This document shows positions 14,614-23,255 of a DNA stretch of 24,490 nt, in pieces. The stretch lies in assembly GCA_902780365.1 (NCBI GenBank), contig CACZFE010000023.1:1-24490 (forward strand), written 5' to 3'. This DNA comes from an uncultured Spirochaetales bacterium. GTDB lineage: Bacteria > UBP6 > UBA1177. The first letter of the stretch is position 1, and the number at the start of each line of letters is the position of its first letter. The position numbers were made by a program, and so were the translations under genes. The notes under the pieces were generated by a model. That model was not told where the DNA came from. It saw nothing but the letters and a program-made list of their open reading frames with translations, and did not search any database.

Positions 14614-17600
14614 GTGAAAAAGATTGTTAATGCTTTAAGTTTCCTGATTATCGTTTTCATCTCTTGTCAAGTATTTGCGGAAAGTTCTGTTTCCGTAGCT
14701 CCGACGATAGCAAAAACCGCACAGGAGAAAAAACTTGCAAAAGAAATTGACGACAATTTGTCATTGCTGCTCTCAAGCATCAAAAACGCAAAGGTCACAG
14801 CAGCAAAAGCGGCAAAAACCGACAGATGCAACGGTGATCCGAAGTGCGTGGCTCAAGTCGTCACAAAAGGCGAATCAGCAGATTATGCCATTGTTCCGAA
14901 AATCAAAAAAGGCTCGTCCGACGTTAAAGTCGTTATCGCAATGTTCGATGCGACCGGTAAACGCAAAGGTTCCAAAACTGTAACTTCAGGAGCAGACACC
15001 GACAGCGAAGATATAGCTTCCGATATGCTCAACGCGCTCAAATCGCTGATTGCAGCAGCTTCTCCGGAAGAAGAGGAAGCTCCGAAAAAAACAGCTGTAG
15101 CTGCAAACAGAACAGCTTCATACTCCGAAGTAAAGGAAGAAATCAAAAAAGGTTTCGCGGCTTATGACAAAGGCGATCTTGACGGTGCTGCTGAAACTTT
15201 CGACAGAGCTGCAAACGAACTCAACTGCAAATGCCAGCAGAACGAGATTGCAAAACAGCTTCTCGAAGCGGTTCAGAAAATCCAGAAAGGTCTTCCGAAA
15301 GCAACAGATTCACTTGATGACGGCGACTACAAAGGCGCGCTGAGAACTCTTGAAGCACTCAGAAAGTCAGATACCGAGCTTCGCGAACAGGGCTATAAAG
15401 CCATGGTCTACAAAAAGGACAAAAACAACCGTAAAAGATATGCCGAGCCCAATCCTCAGGATGCACAGGCTGTAGAACAGATTCACAGGACCTTCAAATC
15501 AAAGATTGAAGAGCTCAGGAAATGGCGTGAAAAACAGCTTTCCGATATCGATGACTGGGTAAACAACAACATAAAGGCCCGCGAAAAAGCCATTAACGAC
15601 CTTAAAGCCAAGGAAAAAGAGCTCGTAAAACAGCAGAAGGATGCGGAAACCGCCCTTAAAAACAAAATCCGCGACATGAAATACCAGTGGGAAAAGGACG
15701 ACTCCGACATCGAACAGGAAATCGTGAACCTCGAAAGCCAGATCACACAGATCGAGCAGCGTGAAAAAGGCGTAATCAAAGTTTCCAACAAGAAACGCGA
15801 AGAAGCCAAAGACAACGATTTCAAAAACAACGACAAAGCTTACAGCGATTGGAAGAAAAAACACCAGCAGGAAAAGGAAGCTTACTACGAAAAGCAGAAA
15901 AAGCTCGAGACAACAGAAGGCGAAAAAGTTACGAAAAGAGTCGCTGAGCTTGAAAAAAGAAAACAGGCGCTCGAAGCCAAAAACAGAGAAACCGATGCCA
16001 AAATACAAAAAATGGCAGACGATTTCGAAGCAGAAGAACGCAAGATCATGGCGGCAAACGAAGCTGTCAGAATGAAAAACGAGGACGAAGACAGAAAATA
16101 CAATGTCCAGGTCGAAAAGGAATATCAGAAAAAGTTCGACAGTCTCAACCAGAACCTTGCGAAATACGACGACCAGGAATCGGCTAAAGAAAAAGAACTC
16201 CAGAAGTATCAGCAGGAAATCGAAGAGTTCATGATGAAGAGCGCGACGACTCTCGGACAGATCCAGGAAAGCGTCGAGAAAGACCGCGCAAAAGCCGAAG
16301 CTGACTACGCAAAGGAAAAAGATACGGCTCAGGCTAAACTCGAAAAAGACTACGAGACAAAACTCAACCAGCTTGCCGCACAGAAGACAAAACTTGAAGA
16401 CAAAATCGCGAAACATACCGAAGAAACCGAAACGATGAAGGCGAAGAAAGAAGAGGCTATGATCGCTGAAAACGAAAAAACGATCGTTGCCGCAGAGCAG
16501 AAGATCGCTGCAAACGAAGAGGCTATCGCAAAAACCGAGCAGGAATATGAAGACAAAATCGCAAAACTTCAGGATGTAGTCGCAAAAACGGTCGATGATG
16601 AAGAGAATGAGAAGGCGAACAAAGAAAACGCTCTCCGTGCCGAGAATGAAAAACTTCTTTCTGAAGCGGGCAACATTGATGACCAGATCGAAACGGAAAA
16701 CGGAAAATTCGCTGATTTCAAAGGTAAACTTGACGACGATTACGCTACAAAACAGGCAAACATCGACGAAAAGATAATGGTTCAGAAAAACCAGATGGCG
16801 GAAGCAGTCGAAAACTTCAAAAGCAACTGGGGCGACTATGTTGCAAAAGAAATCGACAAACTTGCCGCTAAAGACAACACCCTGAGAAGCCAGATCGACG
16901 AAGAAAAAGGCAAAATGGCTGAAATCGACGGCAAACTCGAGCAGCAGAAAGCCGAAGAACTCAACAAGCTCGATGTCAAACTTGCCGCAGTCGAAGACGC
17001 TTACGCACAGAAGGCTAACAAGGTCGACGAGGATGTCAGCAAAGAAATCGAGAAGATAAAGGCGGACACCGCAGCTCAACTTGACAAGGCTGCAGCGGAA
17101 GATGCAAAAATCACCGATGCACACTCAAAAGAAATGAGCAAACTGTCCGAGGAAGAGGGAAAAATCGCCGCTTCCTACGATGCAAAAACTGCGAAATACG
17201 ACGAACAGATCGCCTCGATCGACAAAAAATACGAGCAGAAATCGGCTCCGTACAGTCTTGATCCGATAAATGACGAGATGAACCAGTCGATCGCAGAGCT
17301 CGAAAACAAAAAGATCGAGACGACAAACAAACTTCAGGAACTTCTTGACTCGATATCTTCGGCAAGAGACAGCGAGATGCAGAATTATGCCGACAAAAAA
17401 GACGCGGCAAAAGACAACAAGGCTGAAATCGCTAAACTTGACAGAGAGCACGCTGCTGCAATCAGAAAGATCGATAACGACAAGGCTTCCGTAGAAAGAA
17501 AAATCAAATTCGAGGAAGAGAGCGCAGCAAGAAAAATCAATCTTGAAAAATCGAAATATGAAAGAAAGATCGCAAGCAACAAGAACGAACTTGCAAAAAT

Positions 17601-19749
17601 CGAAAAAGAAAAGAACCTCGAACTTATTTCGATAAAGAAAGATATCGCAGCTATCGAGCAGGAAAAATCGAACGCTCTCAAGGCTCACCAGAAAAAGGTT
17701 GCCGCAGCTGAATCTGCTCACAAAAAACAGATGGCGCAGAGAGCCGGCATTTCCAAAAAGATCAAAGCTGACGGCGCTGCAAAAGAGAAGAATGCCGCTG
17801 CAAGCGTAAAAACGAAAAAGAACGCGGTAAACGTTGAAAAAGCCAACGAAATCAAGAAAATCCAGGCTGAAAAAGCAAATCTGAACGCTAAATACAAAGC
17901 TCAGGGCGACAAGGAAAAAGCTTCCGCAAGAAACAGCATCGCGGCAAAACAGAAAGAGCTTCAGGCAAACGCAGCAGAGATGAAAAACTGGGAAAAGAAA
18001 TCAAATACTCCCGACCCGGCAAAACTTAAAGAAGTAAGAGCTCCTTACGAAAAAGAAATCGCGAAACTCAGCGCAGAGAAGAAGAACCTCAACAAAGAAA
18101 AAGCCAACAAACTTTCTGTCGTCGCAGCAGGCCACAAAAAGACCATTGACGACCTCAATGCAAAGAAGGCTGCGGCAATAGAGGGTTCGAAAGGCATTGA
18201 CGAGAAAGTTAAGGCCGAGCAGGCTGCTATCGCTAAAAAATACAACGATATCAGAATCAAACTGAAAGGCGACATCGCGAAACTTCAGCAGGAAAAGAAG
18301 CAGAAAATCGGAGCGCTCAAAGCTGATACAAATGCGAACATGAAGAAAAAGGCAATCGCCGAAAGCGGTTTCAAGAAGGCTCTGGCTACCGAACTCGCAA
18401 AACTTTCCGCACAGAGAAACAAAGAACTCGGCGCAATAAAAGCTGAGTACGCAAAAGTTTCCAAAGAACTTGCACAGCACGAAAAGTCGCACGACGCTTA
18501 CATTCAGAAGGAAACCACAAAAATCGACAAGAAATACGAAAAGATCTTTGCAGACCTTGATGCGAAACTTGTGAATGAGAGCATGAGACTTCAGAAAGAA
18601 AACGCTGATTTCGAGAAGAAGAAAAAGGCCGAAGAAGCAGCTGCAAGAAAACAGCATCAGGCATTCATGGCTGACAAAAACAGAACAAAAGCCGGAATTG
18701 ACCAGCAGATCGCTCAGGCTCAGAAAGAAAGAGACGCAAAAATAGAAGCAAGAAAGAAAGAGAGAGAAAAACAGCAGGAAACCTGGAACAAAGAAAGAGC
18801 TGCCCGCGCCGCTGCATTTGAAAGAAAGACAGCTGCCGACAGAGCAAGCATGGCTAACAACGACAAGCAGATTGACGCTCTTGCAAGGGAAATCGACAAT
18901 GCAAACAACGCATGGGCGATAAAACTTGAGGGCATGCAGGCAAAACACCATGCTGAAAGCAAAAAACAGGAAGCTGCTTGGCAGAAACAGGAAGCTGCAA
19001 AAGAAGAACAGTACGAGAAAGGAAAAACCGCCATCACCGACAAATATGACAACATGGAAATCAAAGAGAAGGAAGACAGAGAGAAACTCAAACAGCAGAT
19101 GATGGCTAAGAGAGACAAACTCCTTGCTGAAAAGGAAAAGAGAAAAGAAAAGAGACAGGCTATTCTCGACAAGGAAAAACAGAATTGGGAAAAAGCATCC
19201 CAGAACTACAAACTCCAGATTGAAAAAGTCCGTGCCAACATTGATGATCTGAACACAAAGAAGCCGGAAAGCTCCGAAAAAGACAAAGCGGAAGCAAAGG
19301 CTAAGAAAGAACAGGTTTCAAAGAAATATCAGGAAAGCATTGACAAGATCAACAAAGCGGAACTTCAGCAGGTAAAACAAAAATTCAAACAGGAATACAA
19401 GGAAGAAGGTGTCCGCGAAGTACAGCTTACAAAAGTTACGCAGCAGATCGAATCTTCAATGGCTGATTCCTATTCGAAGTCAGGTCTTGCAAAACTTGAA
19501 AAGAACGATTTTGCAGGTGCAAGAAAGGATTTCAACGAAGCGCTTTACCTTGACGGAAACAGCAAATCGGCGAAAGAAGGTCTCAAAGCTATTTCGACAA
19601 AAGCACAGGCTCTTTACTGGGAAGCTTTCGGTATGAAGGAAACCAACAAATCGAAAGCAACAAGAACACTTGAAATGCTTATGAAGAACCTGCTTCCGAC
19701 CGATGAAATTTATCTCAAGTCAATGATGCTTCTCGAAGAACTCAAATAA
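14614..19749 (+). CDS. Giant exported coiled-coil protein with TPR-like ends
   Basis: The GTG start follows AGGGAGAG. The 1711-residue product has a Sec signal peptide (cleavage likely after Ala22, QVFA|ESS). Residues 23-150 form a small domain with a Cys72/Cys78 pair and the pattern CNGDPKCVAQVVTKGESADY, then YAIVPKIKKGSSDVKVVIAM. Similar CsgG/TolB-N-like modules occur in deltaproteobacterial proteins, but the assignment is weak. Two TPR-like helical repeats follow (171-260, GFAAYDKGDLDGAAETFDRA and DSLDDGDYKGALRTLEAL). About 1300 residues of highly charged Lys/Glu/Ala/Gln coiled coil run from 290 to about 1600. Proline-containing breaks occur only near 877-886, 1130-1145 and 1550. I see no Cys after residue 207. 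The C-terminus (about 1615-1711) has another TPR-like unit (GLAKLEKNDFAGARKDFNEA). A periplasmic scaffold or tether is plausible; the function is unknown. Confidence 0.9.
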   Translation: MKKIVNALSFLIIVFISCQVFAESSVSVAPTIAKTAQEKKLAKEIDDNLSLLLSSIKNAKVTAAKAAKTDRCNGDPKCVAQVVTKGESADYAIVPKIKKGSSDVKVVIAMFDATGKRKGSKTVTSGADTDSEDIASDMLNALKSLIAAASPEEEEAPKKTAVAANRTASYSEVKEEIKKGFAAYDKGDLDGAAETFDRAANELNCKCQQNEIAKQLLEAVQKIQKGLPKATDSLDDGDYKGALRTLEALRKSDTELREQGYKAMVYKKDKNNRKRYAEPNPQDAQAVEQIHRTFKSKIEELRKWREKQLSDIDDWVNNNIKAREKAINDLKAKEKELVKQQKDAETALKNKIRDMKYQWEKDDSDIEQEIVNLESQITQIEQREKGVIKVSNKKREEAKDNDFKNNDKAYSDWKKKHQQEKEAYYEKQKKLETTEGEKVTKRVAELEKRKQALEAKNRETDAKIQKMADDFEAEERKIMAANEAVRMKNEDEDRKYNVQVEKEYQKKFDSLNQNLAKYDDQESAKEKELQKYQQEIEEFMMKSATTLGQIQESVEKDRAKAEADYAKEKDTAQAKLEKDYETKLNQLAAQKTKLEDKIAKHTEETETMKAKKEEAMIAENEKTIVAAEQKIAANEEAIAKTEQEYEDKIAKLQDVVAKTVDDEENEKANKENALRAENEKLLSEAGNIDDQIETENGKFADFKGKLDDDYATKQANIDEKIMVQKNQMAEAVENFKSNWGDYVAKEIDKLAAKDNTLRSQIDEEKGKMAEIDGKLEQQKAEELNKLDVKLAAVEDAYAQKANKVDEDVSKEIEKIKADTAAQLDKAAAEDAKITDAHSKEMSKLSEEEGKIAASYDAKTAKYDEQIASIDKKYEQKSAPYSLDPINDEMNQSIAELENKKIETTNKLQELLDSISSARDSEMQNYADKKDAAKDNKAEIAKLDREHAAAIRKIDNDKASVERKIKFEEESAARKINLEKSKYERKIASNKNELAKIEKEKNLELISIKKDIAAIEQEKSNALKAHQKKVAAAESAHKKQMAQRAGISKKIKADGAAKEKNAAASVKTKKNAVNVEKANEIKKIQAEKANLNAKYKAQGDKEKASARNSIAAKQKELQANAAEMKNWEKKSNTPDPAKLKEVRAPYEKEIAKLSAEKKNLNKEKANKLSVVAAGHKKTIDDLNAKKAAAIEGSKGIDEKVKAEQAAIAKKYNDIRIKLKGDIAKLQQEKKQKIGALKADTNANMKKKAIAESGFKKALATELAKLSAQRNKELGAIKAEYAKVSKELAQHEKSHDAYIQKETTKIDKKYEKIFADLDAKLVNESMRLQKENADFEKKKKAEEAAARKQHQAFMADKNRTKAGIDQQIAQAQKERDAKIEARKKEREKQQETWNKERAARAAAFERKTAADRASMANNDKQIDALAREIDNANNAWAIKLEGMQAKHHAESKKQEAAWQKQEAAKEEQYEKGKTAITDKYDNMEIKEKEDREKLKQQMMAKRDKLLAEKEKRKEKRQAILDKEKQNWEKASQNYKLQIEKVRANIDDLNTKKPESSEKDKAEAKAKKEQVSKKYQESIDKINKAELQQVKQKFKQEYKEEGVREVQLTKVTQQIESSMADSYSKSGLAKLEKNDFAGARKDFNEALYLDGNSKSAKEGLKAISTKAQALYWEAFGMKETNKSKATRTLEMLMKNLLPTDEIYLKSMMLLEELK

Positions 19750-19754
19750 AAGAC

Positions 19755-20588
19755 ATGATTTCATTTTTGAAAAGGGGGGCTCTGCTCCCCTTATTTTTTT
19801 TATGTTTTTCAGTAAATGCAGAAAGTTCGCTGGAGGAATACTACAAGGTCTTCTATCTTCAGCCGTCGAAATACAACGAATGGCTGAAAGCCAACAAAAA
19901 CGACAGCTTCAAGGAAGTTTTCGCGACACTTTACAATCTGCCGTATGTCAAAAGCCGGAAATTCGTAAACACACCGAAATTTAAGGAAATTCAAGGACTT
20001 TCCGGAAAAGCTTCCTATCTTTACCTTTATATCGAAATCACCGGTCACACAGATGCGGCGATCCTTTTTCACGGCATAAAAAGCGGCGAGATTTCGGTCA
20101 ACGGGATGAAACGCGGGAAAATATCGCTATCGTCAGACAGAGGCTATGCGGTTCTGAAGGGAACTTACGAAAAGGGGATTTATTTCGTATCGGTCAAAGT
20201 GAACGAAAAGAACGAAAAAACCGGAATAACCGTTCTTTCTGACAAAAATCTGAAAAATGCCGTCAAACAGGGTTTCACGAAATCGGCTTCATCTTCGCTC
20301 ACCGTGAAAAACTTTGACAACAAAGACAAAAGCAACTCTTTCAGCACATTTTTAAATTCCTTCTGTTTCCCCTATTTTGAGGATATTCCGGATTCGAGAG
20401 AACTTTTCTTCGACATGGCGGAAAATACTCAGGAAACTTCCGGGAACCTTGCGCTGATCAACCTTCTCCGTTCGTCAAAGGACAGCGAAGAAGCGGAAAA
20501 ATCATTGAAAAAATTAGGATTTACTGAAAAAAGCATAAAGTTGTGGCAGGAAAATTTTCTTAAAAAAGGAGTTTGTGATCATGAATAA
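19755..20588 (+). CDS. Exported hypothetical protein
   Basis: The ATG at 19755 lies five bases after the coiled-coil gene stop; no good ribosome binding site precedes it. The 277-residue product begins with a convincing signal peptide (MISFLKRGALLPLFFLCFSV, then NAESS). An alpha-helical part is followed by a beta-rich domain around residues 90-160 (AAILFHGIKSGEISVNG, GYAVLKGTYEKGIYFVSVKV). A helical C-terminal end follows. I recognise no family. The signal-peptide codons contain a strong terminator hairpin (19772-19801), so transcription from the upstream gene should largely stop inside this gene. The end overlaps the ribosome binding site of the next gene by design, and the stop lies eight bases past its ATG. 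Confidence 0.75.
   Translation: MISFLKRGALLPLFFLCFSVNAESSLEEYYKVFYLQPSKYNEWLKANKNDSFKEVFATLYNLPYVKSRKFVNTPKFKEIQGLSGKASYLYLYIEITGHTDAAILFHGIKSGEISVNGMKRGKISLSSDRGYAVLKGTYEKGIYFVSVKVNEKNEKTGITVLSDKNLKNAVKQGFTKSASSSLTVKNFDNKDKSNSFSTFLNSFCFPYFEDIPDSRELFFDMAENTQETSGNLALINLLRSSKDSEEAEKSLKKLGFTEKSIKLWQENFLKKGVCDHE
19772..19801 (+). terminator. Intrinsic terminator inside signal-peptide codons
   Basis: AAGGGGGGC (19772-19780) pairs with GCTCCCCTT (19784-19792) over nine pairs, one of them G-T, around a TCT loop. A then eight T follow (19793-19801). This is a textbook Rho-independent terminator for the coiled-coil gene. It also encodes KRGALLPLFFL of the downstream signal peptide. Confidence 0.85.
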
Positions 20589-21219
20589 AAAAATGTTGAT
20601 GCTTTTGATATCGGACATTGTTATTATCGCTGCTTTCGGTTTTATTATCTATCAGGACAACAAGGAACTTGAAAGGCTGAAAAGCGTTTCAGAGACCTAT
20701 GCCAAAGAAAACGAATCCTTGAAAATAGATCTTGAACTTATGCGGAAACGGCTGCTAACGGCTGAAAACAGTCAGAAAAATGCACAGTCAAAAGATTTTG
20801 CGCTCTTGCAGCAGCAGAAATTCAACGCAATGAAAGAGGAAATCCAGAGGCTTAAAGCAGAAAACAAGCCTGACAACAAAGAACGTGAAGACCAGGTTTG
20901 GGATCTGGCACTTGAAAACGTTAAATTTTTCGTGGATATCGAACTGTCAAAAAGGCTTGCAAGTTTCGGGTTCAAGCCTGAAGAAACAGAGGTTTGCGTT
21001 ACAGAATACAAAAACACTCTCGAAAAAAGCAAGGAGACTCTTCTTCAGTGGTACCGCAATGAAATGACCGATACTGAATACATGGAAAAAGTTTTGGATA
21101 TAAGCCGTGAATTTTACAAAGATATGGCCGATGCAATCGGTGAAAACAAAGCTTCTATAACCATTTCTCTTGTACTTCCTGACCCGAATTTCAGAAGAAT
21201 GATGTTTGAGGGAAAATAA
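20581..21219 (+). CDS. Membrane-anchored coiled-coil protein (hypothetical)
   Basis: The ATG at 20581 is chosen because AAGGAG ends nine bases upstream; a GTG at 20575 would be too close to it. The 212-residue product has one N-terminal membrane segment (about 5-23, LMLLISDIVIIAAFGFIIY). A coiled coil of about 75 residues rich in Glu, Lys and Gln follows. The C-terminal domain is mostly helical (DIELSKRLASFGF, EYKNTLEKSKETLLQWYRNE). The coiled coil should face the periplasm, as does the large protein encoded two genes upstream, so a direct interaction is possible but unproven. The ATG overlaps the previous gene by eight bases. The stop abuts the stop of the convergent carbamoyltransferase with no base between. 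No family recognised. Confidence 0.85.
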   Translation: MNKKMLMLLISDIVIIAAFGFIIYQDNKELERLKSVSETYAKENESLKIDLELMRKRLLTAENSQKNAQSKDFALLQQQKFNAMKEEIQRLKAENKPDNKEREDQVWDLALENVKFFVDIELSKRLASFGFKPEETEVCVTEYKNTLEKSKETLLQWYRNEMTDTEYMEKVLDISREFYKDMADAIGENKASITISLVLPDPNFRRMMFEGK

Positions 21220-23082
21220 TCAGTCGAGTTTGAACTCTTCTTTCCAGTTGTCAGATTTATCCCAGTTCGGCTGCTCTTTCTTGTCGAAAAGATAGTTTCC
21301 CATTACGAGATAATCCATTTCAGTGCGCATGAAGCAGCGGTATGCGTCATCCGGCGAGCATACGATCGGCTCTCCGCGGACGTTAAAACTTGTATTGACG
21401 ACGATCCCGTAACCCGTTTTCTGCTTGAAAGTGTTGATGAGCTGCCAGTATTTCGGATTGGTTTCGCGACTTACACTCTGGATTCGCGCCGAAAAATCGA
21501 TATGTGTGATCGAGGGAACATCGCTGCGGAGGAAGTAAAGCCTTTCGTAAAGCGGCAGTTCTTCGTATTTTTCCGGGAGTTTCGTCCGTCGCGACTCAAG
21601 AACGGGCGCAACAAGAAGCATATAGGGCGAAATCGTGTCGATATCGAAAAATGTCGAGATGTCTTCTTCAAGAACCGAGGGTGCAAAAGGCCTGAAACCT
21701 TCGCGGTATTTGATCTTGAGGTTGAGTTTTTTCTGCATTTCGGGGCATCTCGGGTCGCCTAAGATCGAGCGGTTTCCCAAAGCACGCGGACCGAATTCCA
21801 TTCTTCCCTGGAACCAGCCGATAACGGTGTCGTTGTTCAGAAGTTCAGCCGTTTTTTCACATAACTCACTGAAATCATTTAACTTTTTATATTTTGCATC
21901 ATATCTGCGGGCAACGTTTTCGATATCTCTGTCGCTGAATTCGGGACCTAAATAAGCGCCTTTCATTGAATCGCGTTTTTCGATATTTGTTCTTTCATGG
22001 CCGAACGAAATGTAGTGAACGGCCAAAGCAGCTCCCAGAGATCCGCCTGCATCGCCCGAAGCCGGCTGGACCCAGAGTCCTTTGAACATCTTCGTGCGGA
22101 GAAGTTTGCCGTTAGCGACACAGTTGAGGGCGACACCGCCTGCAAGGACGATATTTTCCGACTTCGTGAGTTCTTTTGCCGTTTCGGCGAGTTTGAGGAC
22201 CATTTCCTCAGTGATTTCCTGAATCGCAAAAGCCATATTCATGTAGTGCTGATTGAGCTCGCTTTCGGACTTTCTGCGAGGAAAACCGAAAAGTTTCTCC
22301 CACTTTGCATCGTTCGTCATGCTGAGGCCCGTAGCGTAGTCGAAATAGTCCATGTTGAGCAAAAACGAGCCGTCTTCACGCAGATCAATCATGTTTTCGA
22401 GGATCTTGCGCTTGATTTCTTTGGTTTCCTCAGCGTGCTTGTTGCCGTAAGGGGCAAGTCCCATGAGCTTGTATTCGCCGCTGTTTACTTTGAAACCGCA
22501 GTAATAGGTGAAAGCGGTGTAGAAAAGGCCGATCGAATGAGGAAAATCGAGTTCTTTCAACACTTTGATTTTATTACCTTTTCCATGACAGATCGTCAAA
22601 GTTCCCCACTCGCCTACTCCGTCAAGCGTGACTATCGCCGCGTCTTCGAAAGGTGACGGATAGAAAGCGCTCGCCGCATGAGACAAGTGATGCTCGGGAA
22701 AGTATAGTTTCGGGATCCTGCCGCCCAGTTTCGCAAGCTCCTCACGCAGCATATCCTTCATAAAAAGTTTCTCCTTGATCCACACAGGAATCGCCGAATT
22801 GAAGCTTTTGAGCCCTTTCGGAGCGAAAGCGTGATATGTTTCAAGCAGTCTTTCAAACTTGATGTAAGGTTTGTCGTAAAACGCGACCGCAGTTACGTCG
22901 TCAAGCGTTATTCCGGCCTGATCAAGAACAAATCTGCATGCGTTTATCGGAAAGGATGGATCCTGTTTTTTTCGGGTGAAACGCTCTTCGTGAGCAGCGG
23001 CAAAGATGTCGCCGTCAATTAGAAGAGCCGCCGCACTGTCATGGTAATATGCTGAAATTCCTAAAATTATTTCTTTTTTCAT
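21220..23082 (-). CDS. NodU/CmcH-family carbamoyltransferase
   Basis: These enzymes transfer a carbamoyl group from carbamoyl phosphate, through an adenylated intermediate, to a hydroxyl of a sugar or secondary metabolite. The 620-residue length is typical. The N-terminal Kae1-like domain shows GISAYYHDSAAALL, HEERFTRKK, the metal-binding HHLSHAASAF (His131, His135) and LDGVGEWGT (Asp154). The Tyr/Gly-rich GEYKLMGLAPYG and LAGGVALNCVANG follow. The YrdC-like C-terminal half has GWFQGRMEFGPRALGNRSIL and NTSFNVRGEPIVCS. The ATG at 23082 has only a weak ribosome site and starts 12 bases after the DUF5989-like gene, so it is probably coupled. The acceptor is unknown; no biosynthetic cluster or glycosyltransferase adjoins it on this strand in the window. 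Confidence 0.95.
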   Translation of the reverse strand: MKKEIILGISAYYHDSAAALLIDGDIFAAAHEERFTRKKQDPSFPINACRFVLDQAGITLDDVTAVAFYDKPYIKFERLLETYHAFAPKGLKSFNSAIPVWIKEKLFMKDMLREELAKLGGRIPKLYFPEHHLSHAASAFYPSPFEDAAIVTLDGVGEWGTLTICHGKGNKIKVLKELDFPHSIGLFYTAFTYYCGFKVNSGEYKLMGLAPYGNKHAEETKEIKRKILENMIDLREDGSFLLNMDYFDYATGLSMTNDAKWEKLFGFPRRKSESELNQHYMNMAFAIQEITEEMVLKLAETAKELTKSENIVLAGGVALNCVANGKLLRTKMFKGLWVQPASGDAGGSLGAALAVHYISFGHERTNIEKRDSMKGAYLGPEFSDRDIENVARRYDAKYKKLNDFSELCEKTAELLNNDTVIGWFQGRMEFGPRALGNRSILGDPRCPEMQKKLNLKIKYREGFRPFAPSVLEEDISTFFDIDTISPYMLLVAPVLESRRTKLPEKYEELPLYERLYFLRSDVPSITHIDFSARIQSVSRETNPKYWQLINTFKQKTGYGIVVNTSFNVRGEPIVCSPDDAYRCFMRTEMDYLVMGNYLFDKKEQPNWDKSDNWKEEFKLD

Positions 23083-23094
23083 GCTGTAACCAAA

Positions 23095-23244
23095 CTAAAA
23101 AATCGTGTAAATAAACGGTGCGATCGCGCTCGAACTCGAGAGAACAATAAGAAGTCCTATGAGCAGAAGCACGCAGATCAAAGGAAGAAGCCAGAATTTT
23201 TTACGGTCTTTGAGGTATCCCCACAAATCTTTCAGAAGTTCCAT
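23095..23244 (-). CDS. DUF5989-like small membrane protein (49 aa)
   Basis: The ATG at 23244-23242 follows GGAG with a six-base gap and the frame ends at TAG 23097-23095. The 49-residue product begins MELLKDLWGYLKDRKKFW, has one membrane segment at about 18-35 (WLLPLICVLLLIGLLIV), and ends SSSSAIAPFIYTIF. This matches the small DUF5989 family as I know it, which is regularly found between an SxtJ-like protein and a carbamoyltransferase, exactly as here. No biochemical role is established to my knowledge. It may help place the carbamoyltransferase at the membrane; that is an inference. Confidence 0.85.
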   Translation of the reverse strand: MELLKDLWGYLKDRKKFWLLPLICVLLLIGLLIVLSSSSAIAPFIYTIF

Positions 23245-23255
23245 TTTTATCTCCT

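Noticed and set aside
15499..17124. 541-codon open frame on the strand opposite the coiled-coil gene
   Set aside because: It mirrors the Lys/Glu/Ala-rich codons of the real gene (giving Phe/Leu/Val/Cys), has no ribosome binding site, and shares its fate with other antisense frames at 17125-17721 and 18001-18951.
21225..21240. gagtttgaactc as a bidirectional terminator between convergent genes
   Set aside because: Stem of five pairs with a two-base loop and no T-tract; it lies inside the carbamoyltransferase C-terminal codons.
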